A DNA stretch of 11,691 nucleotides from an uncultured Erysipelotrichaceae bacterium (GTDB lineage: Bacteria > Bacillota_I > Bacilli_A > Erysipelotrichales > Erysipelotrichaceae): contig CALEMD010000090.1 of NCBI GenBank assembly GCA_937902945.1, positions 1 through 11,691 of the forward strand, read 5' to 3'. Positions 6,729 through 11,691 of this stretch are shown here, one piece after another. How positions within the stretch are numbered: position 1 is the first letter of the stretch; every line of letters starts with the position of its first letter. Under the pieces are notes generated by a model. That model did not search any database and was not told where the DNA came from. It saw nothing but the letters and a program-made list of their open reading frames with translations. Made by a program: the position numbers and the translations under genes.

Positions 6729-7611
6729 TGTATTCGACATAGAGCGATTTGCGACACATGATGGACCCGGCATCCGTTCAGTTGTCTTTATGAAAGGCTG
6801 TCCTCTTCATTGTCCTTGGTGCAGCAATCCCGAATCGCAGAGTTTAAAACCCATTTTGATGCATGACAGCAGAAAATGCGTACAATGCAGAAAGTGCATG
6901 AGTCTCTGTCCCGCGAATGCCATCACTTTTGATCCGCACTTTTCAGCCAATCAAACCAAATGCAACCACTGCGGCATATGCATAGATGCCTGCATGCATG
7001 ATGCTCTGCATCTTGCCGGCAGAAAGATGAGCAATACTGAAATCATACATGAAATTGAAAAAGATGATGACTACTACAGAGAATCCTGTGGTGGGATTAC
7101 CATCAGCGGCGGCGAACCATTCCTGCAGCAGAAAGCACTGCTTTCACTGCTGAAAGCTCTAAAAAAGAAAAGCTACCACACAGCCGTAGAGACAACCGGT
7201 TTCTGTGACAGTACTGTATTTGAAAATGCACTTTCCTTGATAGACCTGCTTCTGTTTGATCTGAAGACTCTTAACCGCAGCAAATACGCCTCTATCGGTG
7301 CGGATATTGATGTAATACTTCATAATCTGCAGATAGCTTTGCATCATGCAGATACAGAAGTCATCCTCAGAACACCCGTCATTCCAGGATTCAATGATGA
7401 TGCAGAATCTCTCTTGGATATTCTCGATTTTGGGAATCAAATTCATGTGCATACAATGCACTTTCTGCCTTATCATATTATGGGCAAGGGCAAATATGAG
7501 CAGATGGGACGCTCTTATGCAATGCCTGAGCAGAGCATTGACTCTGCTTCGCTGAATCAATACATTCCAAAAGCAGAGGCCTTGGGAATTCATCTGATAA
7601 TAGGAGGATGA
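6721..7611 (+). CDS. Glycyl radical enzyme activating enzyme (radical SAM)
   Basis: A 296-residue PflA-like activase that uses S-adenosylmethionine and a [4Fe-4S] cluster to abstract hydrogen from the partner GRE's glycine. The start at ATG 6721 gives the family-typical opening MIDVFDIERFATHDGPGIRS. An in-frame ATG at 6697 would add eight residues inside the GRE. The radical-SAM motif CPLHCPWC supplies Cys27, Cys31 and Cys34. Between it and the barrel lies a bacterial ferredoxin-like insert with two CxxCxxCxxxC sets (Cys53/56/59/63 and Cys81/84/87/91), so two extra clusters are expected. That insert is characteristic of activases for GRE eliminases and absent from classical PflA. GGITISGGEPFLQ (124-136) contains the SAM-binding GGE motif. 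The C-terminal LRTPVIPGFND is also typical. It overlaps the GRE by 8 nt, which ties the two together as a cognate pair. Confidence 0.95.
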   Translation: MIDVFDIERFATHDGPGIRSVVFMKGCPLHCPWCSNPESQSLKPILMHDSRKCVQCRKCMSLCPANAITFDPHFSANQTKCNHCGICIDACMHDALHLAGRKMSNTEIIHEIEKDDDYYRESCGGITISGGEPFLQQKALLSLLKALKKKSYHTAVETTGFCDSTVFENALSLIDLLLFDLKTLNRSKYASIGADIDVILHNLQIALHHADTEVILRTPVIPGFNDDAESLLDILDFGNQIHVHTMHFLPYHIMGKGKYEQMGRSYAMPEQSIDSASLNQYIPKAEALGIHLIIGG

Positions 7612-7612
7612 C

Positions 7613-8362
7613 ATGCTGGCAAATGATAGAAAGATATGGATCAATACACAGTTGGAAAAGAAAAACAGCATCACTCTGCAGGAAATCTGTGATGGCATAC
7701 ATGCATCCAGTGCTACTGTCCGCAGAGATCTTGAAGAAATGGAAACCAATCATCTTCTGAAACGTGTTCATGGAGGTGCAGTATCTATACATTCCGATGC
7801 TATTCTCTACGAGAGAAATGAGCTTTCTTCTGCTCAGAAGAAACAGATCCGCATGGATGAGAAAGACCGTCTATGCAAGGCAGCTGCAGCACTGGTAGAA
7901 GACGGAGACTGTGTTTTCATAGATGGCGGAACCACATTCATTCCGCTTGTGAACGCACTGAGAGGCAAACATATACAGATTGTCACCAACAGTGATCTGA
8001 TCCGTCAGGATAATGACAGCACCATTTCTATCATTGCATTAGGCGGACTGTCTCTTTCCCGCTACCAGATGAATGTTGGACCTATCACCATTGAAACAAT
8101 GAAGCAATTCTCCTTTGATAAAGCCTTTATTGGATGCGCCGGCATTGATATTAAGAAGGATGCCGCCTATACAGCAGAAACTGACAGTGCACAGATAAAA
8201 AAAGAAGCTATGCACCAAAGCATTGCTTCCTACCTGCTTGCCGATTCATCAAAGATCGGTACACGCGGCTTCTATCAATTCTGTCATCTGAAAGACTTTG
8301 ATAACTGCTTTATCATTTCAAATCATCAGAAACTGCCCAAAAATTTCATTTCTGTGCGCTAG
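7613..8362 (+). CDS. DeoR-family transcriptional regulator
   Basis: A 249-residue protein, the usual DeoR size. An N-terminal winged helix-turn-helix covers about 4-57, with ITLQEICDGIHASSATVRRD and the family signature LLKRVHGGAV (48-57). A DeoRC sugar-phosphate sensor domain follows, with DGDCVFIDGGTTFIPLVNAL, VTNSDLI, IALGGLS, FIGCAGID and LLADSSKIG. Members usually repress operons for carbohydrate use and are released by phosphorylated sugar intermediates. AGGAGG at 7602-7607 overlaps the activase end, one nucleotide separates the activase stop (7611) from this ATG, and the gene is the last of the operon. It probably controls that operon through the TGATTG repeats near 3648-3672. Its stop codon shares the tetranucleotide CTAG (8359-8362) with the stop of the opposing small gene. 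The effector is unknown and likely the GRE pathway's phosphosugar. Confidence 0.94.
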   Translation: MLANDRKIWINTQLEKKNSITLQEICDGIHASSATVRRDLEEMETNHLLKRVHGGAVSIHSDAILYERNELSSAQKKQIRMDEKDRLCKAAAALVEDGDCVFIDGGTTFIPLVNALRGKHIQIVTNSDLIRQDNDSTISIIALGGLSLSRYQMNVGPITIETMKQFSFDKAFIGCAGIDIKKDAAYTAETDSAQIKKEAMHQSIASYLLADSSKIGTRGFYQFCHLKDFDNCFIISNHQKLPKNFISVR

Positions 8363-8574
8363 TCTTTTGGATCTGGAAAATGATCTTCGAATTTTCCGCC
8401 ATATATGCTGTTCTTATAGTTCTTTCTGTATACATAGGCAATTGCACATGCTGCAATTACTATCATAATTACTCTTCTGTAAAAATCGTTAATGGAGCTG
8501 AACATGACGATTATTTCAAGTATCGCAGCGGATGCAATGACAATGTAATCTGCAAATCTTTCTTTCTTGTCCAT
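8359..8574 (-). CDS. Small two-helix membrane protein, function unknown
   Basis: A 71-residue protein that I do not recognise. The start at ATG 8574 is fixed by AGGAGGG (8588-8582) 7 nt upstream. An in-frame ATG at 8598 lies within the -10 box and cannot be on the transcript. After a charged MDKKERFAD start come two hydrophobic helices, about 10-26 (YIVIASAAILEIIVMFS) and 35-50 (VIMIVIAACAIAYVYR). A polar, acidic tail of about 20 residues ends in FPDPKD. Lys and Arg next to the second helix suggest that the short loop and the tail sit on defined sides of the membrane, but I cannot fix the topology. The gene is convergent with the DeoR gene and their stop codons overlap. A clean ribosome site and extended -10 promoter support a real gene. 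No conserved catalytic motif is visible. Confidence 0.7.
   Translation of the reverse strand: MDKKERFADYIVIASAAILEIIVMFSSINDFYRRVIMIVIAACAIAYVYRKNYKNSIYGGKFEDHFPDPKD
8375..8397. repeat. Hairpin in the convergent 3' overlap
   Basis: GGAAAAT (8375-8381) and ATTTTCC (8391-8397) form a 7-bp stem with a 9-nt loop just past the DeoR stop, inside the end of the opposing small gene. No T tract follows on either strand, so it is at best a weak terminator or an mRNA-end stabiliser. Confidence 0.3.
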
Positions 8575-8581
8575 TGATATA

Positions 8582-8588
8582 CCCTCCT
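8582..8588 (-). promoter_or_regulatory. Ribosome binding site deciding the small membrane protein start
   Basis: AGGAGGG on the minus strand lies 7 nt before ATG 8574. It supports the 71-residue form over the 79-residue one. Confidence 0.75.
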
Positions 8589-8596
8589 GCAGTTTC

Positions 8597-8605
8597 ATTA
8601 TAGCA
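8597..8605 (-). promoter_or_regulatory. Extended -10 promoter of the small membrane protein gene
   Basis: On the minus strand, TGC precedes a perfect TATAAT (8602-8597). No clear -35 is seen at 17 bp. Transcription would begin near 8590, leaving a leader of about 15 nt that is mostly ribosome binding site. Confidence 0.55.
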
Positions 8606-8684
8606 TAGCATGCAAAAACATTTGGCTTGAACGCTGGTTTCCTTTCGTCATCAAAAAAAGTCGGAGCATTATCAGCGAAATCAG

Positions 8685-8733
8685 TTAAAGTACTACTTTA
8701 AGATTTTTGCTTTTTATGAAATTCTTAAAGTAG
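8685..8733. repeat. TTAAAGTA palindrome and overlapping 11-bp inverted repeat
   Basis: TTAAAGTA (8685-8692) and TACTTTAA (8694-8701) form a palindrome around one central base. CTACTTTAAGA (8693-8703) also pairs perfectly with TCTTAAAGTAG (8723-8733) across 19 nt. The middle arm is shared, so the two pairings exclude each other. It could be a protein-binding site (three copies of the same octamer) or alternative RNA structures. Confidence 0.6.
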
Positions 8734-8754
8734 GAGTCTTAGCCACTTCTTTCA

Positions 8755-8811
8755 AGGAATCCGATTCCTGTTTCAGAAGAGTGCATTACGACATTCAGCC
8801 ACAAACAGGAA
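8755..8811. repeat. Second pair of overlapping inverted repeats
   Basis: AGGAAT (8755-8760) pairs with ATTCCT (8764-8769) across three bases. TTCCTGTTT (8765-8773) pairs perfectly with AAACAGGAA (8803-8811) across 29 nt. The shared bases 8765-8769 make the two stems alternatives. The function is unknown. The region lies in the downstream part of any transcript reading through from lysA. Confidence 0.5.
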
Positions 8812-8900
8812 ACGCACAGAAAGCATGATTATCACTGTACTTTTTGAACATTTTTAACGCTCTAACTGTCAAAGCATATGACTAAGCACTTCTTGCAACC

Positions 8901-10196
8901 TTACAGATCACATGCGATTATGTCTTCAACTGTCTCTCTTCTGACGCACAGATGATCAATACCATTATGAATCAGAACAATTGGAGCTCTGCATACCCGA
9001 TTGTAATTGGAAGCCATGGAGTAGTTATATGCTCCCGTGCATAGGACTGCTAGAATATCATCTGGTTTTGGATCTTTCAGCATGATATTTTCAGCTATCT
9101 TATCTCCGGATTCACAGCATCTTCCAGCAATGGTAAATGGTTCATTGCCTTCTGTCTCCGCACAATCTGCCTGCAGAACTGTATACAAAGATCGATACAG
9201 TGCATATCTTGGATTGTCTGTCATGCCGCCATCCACTGCTGCATAATTGCGATATCCAGGAATCCTTTTAATGCTCTGAACAGAATACAGAGTAATACCC
9301 GCCGCTGCCACTGCACTTCTTCCTGGTTCTATCCATACAGAAGGCATTTTTAGATTCTTCTCCGCAAAGCTTTGCTTCATATGTTCTGCAGTTTCTTGCA
9401 GCATCTTCGGTATATCAGCAGAGGGATCGTCTTCTGTATAGCGAACCGGAAATCCTCCGCCGATATCAAGAATAGAACACTCCCATCCACACTCACTCTT
9501 AACACGTGCAAGGAATTCTGCCAGTACATCTGCTTCTTTCAAATAAGGTTCTGTTTCAAAAATCTGGGAACCGATATGACTGTGAATGCCAGAAACCTTA
9601 ATGCCTGGCATTCTGAGAGCTTCTTCAACAATCTGCAGGGCCTGTCCTGTTTCAATTGCCGCACCGAACTTAGAATCTACTTTCCCTGTCTTAACTGCTT
9701 CAAAAGTATGCGGATCAATTCCCGGTGTAACTCGGATCAGTATCTTCTGTGTGATATTGTCATGCACGGCACATTGAGAAATCCGCTTCAGCTCCTCTGC
9801 ATTATCTACCGCAAAATACCCTATATGGTTCCTGATGGCATATTGAATCTCATCTCTTGTTTTTGCACTGCCATGAAACAGAATTTTTTCAGGATCAAAT
9901 CCCGCATGCAATGCGGTATATATTTCTGAAGCAGATACTGCATCCGCACAGATATTTTCTTCACTGAGTATCCTGTACATCTGTTTGAAACAGAGCGCCT
10001 TTGATGCATAGAAGACTTCAGCCTGATTACCAAATGAATGCTTCATAATGCTTCTGAACATTCTTAGATTGTTTCGTATCACGTTTTCATCCATCAGATA
10101 CAAAGGCGTTCCATATTTCCCAGCCAATTCAACAGTATCCTGATTCTGCATGCAGAGATGGCCTGATTCATTGATGCTCAGATTTGAATACAGCAT
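8901..10196 (-). CDS. lysA: Diaminopimelate decarboxylase
   Basis: A 431-residue PLP enzyme that decarboxylates meso-diaminopimelate to L-lysine, the last step of lysine synthesis. The Schiff-base lysine is Lys66 in FYASKALCF. HSHIGSQIFE (205-214), DIGGGFPV (244-251), IEPGRS (289-294) and the second-subunit CCESGDKIAEN (360-370) complete the active site. The CESGD form and TGAYNYSMASNYNR (387-400) point to LysA rather than arginine or carboxynorspermidine decarboxylase. The start at ATG 10196 gives the normal length and typical opening, with GAAGGG about 11 nt upstream. The frame is open a further 65 codons, into the ATPase gene. That extension is crossed by a terminator and by a TATAAT promoter, so I reject it. 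No lysine riboswitch fits in the roughly 34-nt leader. No terminator is obvious downstream. Confidence 0.96.
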   Translation of the reverse strand: MLYSNLSINESGHLCMQNQDTVELAGKYGTPLYLMDENVIRNNLRMFRSIMKHSFGNQAEVFYASKALCFKQMYRILSEENICADAVSASEIYTALHAGFDPEKILFHGSAKTRDEIQYAIRNHIGYFAVDNAEELKRISQCAVHDNITQKILIRVTPGIDPHTFEAVKTGKVDSKFGAAIETGQALQIVEEALRMPGIKVSGIHSHIGSQIFETEPYLKEADVLAEFLARVKSECGWECSILDIGGGFPVRYTEDDPSADIPKMLQETAEHMKQSFAEKNLKMPSVWIEPGRSAVAAAGITLYSVQSIKRIPGYRNYAAVDGGMTDNPRYALYRSLYTVLQADCAETEGNEPFTIAGRCCESGDKIAENIMLKDPKPDDILAVLCTGAYNYSMASNYNRVCRAPIVLIHNGIDHLCVRRETVEDIIACDL

Positions 10197-10236
10197 GTTT
10201 TCGTTTCCCTTCTGTACATCGATATAATTCTTTTCC

Positions 10237-10242
10237 ATTATA
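10237..10242 (-). promoter_or_regulatory. lysA: -10 box of the lysA promoter
   Basis: A perfect TATAAT on the minus strand (10242-10237) lies 41 bp upstream of ATG 10196. The -35 is unclear: TTGGCA is 22 bp away, though it is 16 bp from an overlapping TAAGAT. Its place directly after the ATPase terminator supports independent transcription of lysA. Confidence 0.5.
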
Positions 10243-10278
10243 ATCTTATCGCGGATATACCGACTGCCAATTTTGCGA

Positions 10279-10315
10279 TAAAAAAGCTGTCCGCTCATTT
10301 CTGAGAAGACAGCTT
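10279..10315 (-). terminator. Strong rho-independent terminator after the ATPase gene
   Basis: On the minus strand, AAGCTGTC (10315-10308) pairs with GACAGCTT (10291-10284). Inside, CTCA and TGAG (10305-10302 and 10297-10294) close a GAAA tetraloop, leaving a TT/CG internal mismatch. Six T (10285-10280) follow. It begins 10 bp beyond the ATPase stop codon. Confidence 0.9.
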
Positions 10316-10324
10316 CATTCTGTT

Positions 10325-11548
10325 TCATAGCATCCAGATTGGGATAAGGAACGTATCTTTGTCTATAGCCGTCAGTTCCTTTTTCATGCAAAGAATTCCG
10401 CCAGTTCCTTTTTCTGCATCTCCCCGCTTCAAAACTTTAAATGCCGAAGCTGCTTCTGCGCCGGGATTTGATGATTTCTTGATTTCCAGCGGATAGATTG
10501 TTCCGCCATCTTCAAGAATCACATCAATCTCCTTCGCATCCTTGTCTCTGTAATAATATAGCAGACATTCTTTTGCATCATTGAAATAGCTCTTTCGTAT
10601 TTCGTTGATGACATAATTCTCTAAGATAGCTCCCGCAAGTGCTCCGTTTTCAAGAGTTTCAGGCGTCATGTATTTGGTTAAACATGCAGCCGCAGCCATA
10701 TCAAAGAAATACAGTTTAGGAGCCTTAATAGTCCTTTTCAGAGCACTGTTGGAATAAGGGTGCAAGAAGTAAATAACCTCTGCTTTTTCCAATTCAGCCA
10801 GCCATCTCTTTGCTGTATTCTCAGAGATATCAGAATCCACTGCTAAATTATGTACATTCAGTACCTGCCCTATACGGCAGGCGCAAGCCCGGATAAAATC
10901 ACGAAATCGGTAGGAATCCACTCCCGGAATCTCGTTTGATACGTCACGTTCAATATATGTCTGAATATAGCTGTTATAGAATACATCCCAGTCTGTATAT
11001 CTTCCGCTGACAATTCCTGGCAGAGATCCTTCATAGATCCTGCGGAAGATTTCATGAACATCTGCTGCTTTTCCCTGATCTGCTCTTTTCTTTATAGAGT
11101 TTATATCAACTCGAAAAGGTTGTTCTACTCCAGAACCATAGATTTCATGTTGGGACAGGCCTTGCATATGCAGTATGCCGATACGGCCCGCAAGAGACTC
11201 TTGTGCCAGCTTCATTAACTGGAAAGATTGAGAACCTGTCATCCAAAACGAACTAGGTTTCGCACCCTTATCGATCTCAATTTTAATCTGACTGAACAGC
11301 TGAGGCGCATATTGAATCTCGTCAATCAATACCGGTGCGCTATGGATTTGCAGAAAGAGTTCCGGATCACTTTGCGCTAGTTTTCTCTCATTCATATCAT
11401 CCAATGTCACATAATTACGATTCTGGTCCATGTTTTTCTGAAGAAATGACGTCTTGCCTACCTGCCTCGGTCCAATTATCAGAAGGCCTGAATACTTTGT
11501 ATTCAAAGAAAGGAACTTCTTTTGTAAGTCACGCTGAATCCATTTCAT
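10325..11548 (-). CDS. AAA_14/DUF4143 family ATPase
   Basis: A 407-residue protein of the widespread ATP-binding AAA_14 + DUF4143 type, whose biological role is unsettled. The N-terminal P-loop domain has Walker A GPRQVGKTS (26-34), Walker B PVLIDEIQ (72-79), a sensor-like FWMTGSQSF (101-109) and LAGRIG (119-124). The middle contains a conserved EGSLPGIV (173-180) and a winged-helix-like segment, LAVDSDISENTAKRWLAELEKAEVIYFL. The C-terminal DUF4143 part has ILENYVINEI (308-317) and then EIDVILEDGGTIYPLEIKKS (340-359). That Glu310, Asp342, Glu355-x-Lys357 layout recalls PD-(D/E)xK nucleases; activity is not established. AAGGAG lies 6 nt before ATG 11548. The gene has its own promoter and terminator and looks like a stand-alone accessory gene next to lysA. 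Length is typical and no damage is visible. Confidence 0.93.
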   Translation of the reverse strand: MKWIQRDLQKKFLSLNTKYSGLLIIGPRQVGKTSFLQKNMDQNRNYVTLDDMNERKLAQSDPELFLQIHSAPVLIDEIQYAPQLFSQIKIEIDKGAKPSSFWMTGSQSFQLMKLAQESLAGRIGILHMQGLSQHEIYGSGVEQPFRVDINSIKKRADQGKAADVHEIFRRIYEGSLPGIVSGRYTDWDVFYNSYIQTYIERDVSNEIPGVDSYRFRDFIRACACRIGQVLNVHNLAVDSDISENTAKRWLAELEKAEVIYFLHPYSNSALKRTIKAPKLYFFDMAAAACLTKYMTPETLENGALAGAILENYVINEIRKSYFNDAKECLLYYYRDKDAKEIDVILEDGGTIYPLEIKKSSNPGAEAASAFKVLKRGDAEKGTGGILCMKKELTAIDKDTFLIPIWML

Positions 11549-11561
11549 AGTATTCTCCTTT

Positions 11562-11594
11562 CGGCTATATTGCTTTACAATATCATTTTAGCCG
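11562..11594. repeat. Dyad over the ATPase -10 and transcription start
   Basis: CGGCT (11562-11566) and AGCCG (11590-11594) enclose ATATTG (11567-11572), a 5-nt loop and CAATAT (11578-11583); a 6-nt bulge lies on one side. The dyad covers the -10 and predicted start of the ATPase gene. It could be an operator or a leader hairpin near the ribosome site. Confidence 0.5.
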
Positions 11595-11612
11595 ATTCAG
11601 GCAGAATTGCAA
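11585..11612 (-). promoter_or_regulatory. Promoter of the ATPase gene
   Basis: On the minus strand, TTGCAA (11612-11607), a 16-nt spacer and TAAAAT (11590-11585, 5 of 6) form a good SigA-type promoter. The transcription start is expected near 11578, about 30 nt before the ATG. Confidence 0.6.
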
Positions 11613-11691
11613 CAAGATGAATTTGCAGCATTATCACGTTAACTTTTCCAATTTATATAACTAAATCTTTCGAGCAGGCAGTTTGTTACAA

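Larger units (their letters stand above)
8606..8900. other. Gene-free stretch with several inverted repeats
   Basis: This AT-rich stretch lies between the lysA 3' end and the small membrane gene. I found no open frame with a ribosome site on either strand and no convincing lysA terminator. It contains a 17-bp palindrome, an 11-bp inverted repeat, a 6-bp hairpin and a 9-bp inverted repeat, listed separately. A run of seven A (8653-8659, a T run on the minus strand) is not preceded by a strong hairpin. Confidence 0.6.

Noticed and set aside
7159..7792. Overlapping minus-strand frames opposite the activase and DeoR genes
   Set aside because: They are antisense to two genes with clear motifs, and their Cys/His-rich translations look like reverse-strand shadows.
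8575..8598. 79-residue form of the small membrane protein from ATG 8598
   Set aside because: That ATG overlaps the -10 box, and the ribosome binding site lies downstream of it.
9372..9929. 185-residue plus-strand frame opposite lysA
   Set aside because: It is a shadow of the LysA coding region, with no family features.
10197..10236. Lysine riboswitch upstream of lysA
   Set aside because: The leader is about 34 nt, far too short for a lysine riboswitch, and the upstream hairpin is the ATPase terminator.

Overview
The window looks like the chromosome of an anaerobic or microaerophilic, low-to-mid GC member of the Bacillota. The signs are strong AGGAGG-type ribosome binding sites, short intergenic gaps, rho-independent terminators, a lipoprotein MsrA, a Tex protein, and an oxygen-labile glycyl radical enzyme (GRE) with its activase. 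An Erysipelotrichia-like host is possible, but that is a guess from overall style, not a computed assignment. Nothing marks a phage, insertion sequence, CRISPR array, tRNA or rRNA.

Layout. (1) 1-381, minus: 5' part of a lipoprotein peptide-methionine sulfoxide reductase MsrA running off the left edge. (2) 557-1201, plus: GNAT acetyltransferase, divergent from msrA, ended by a terminator. (3) 1326-3596, plus: tex, with its own extended -10 promoter and terminator. (4) 3720-8362, plus: a tight four-gene operon made of a NanE-like sugar-phosphate 2-epimerase, a divergent GRE, its radical-SAM activase and a DeoR-family regulator. The junctions are 0 nt, an 8-nt overlap and 1 nt. (5) 8359-8574, minus: a 71-residue two-helix membrane protein of unknown function whose stop codon overlaps the DeoR stop. 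(6) 8599-8900: about 300 bp without a gene, holding several inverted repeats. (7) 8901-10196, minus: lysA, diaminopimelate decarboxylase. (8) 10325-11548, minus: an AAA_14/DUF4143 ATPase. A strong terminator and a separate lysA promoter divide it from lysA. (9) 11549-11691: ATPase promoter with a dyad over the -10, then nothing recognisable.

The operon in (4) is the part most likely to be undescribed. The epimerase keeps the NanE catalytic lysine and glutamate but has lost substrate-site residues typical of ManNAc-6-P epimerases. The GRE has an intact Gly-radical motif and an eliminase-type Cys-x-Glu, but its Cys loop reads GCGE and its N-terminus is unusual. The activase is the two-extra-cluster type that serves GRE eliminases. 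DeoR regulators usually sense phosphorylated sugars, and repeated TGATTG boxes lie over the operon's -35. Together this suggests radical cleavage or dehydration of a phosphorylated sugar or amino-sugar derivative. The substrate cannot be read from the sequence, and no transporter, kinase or aldolase is present here.
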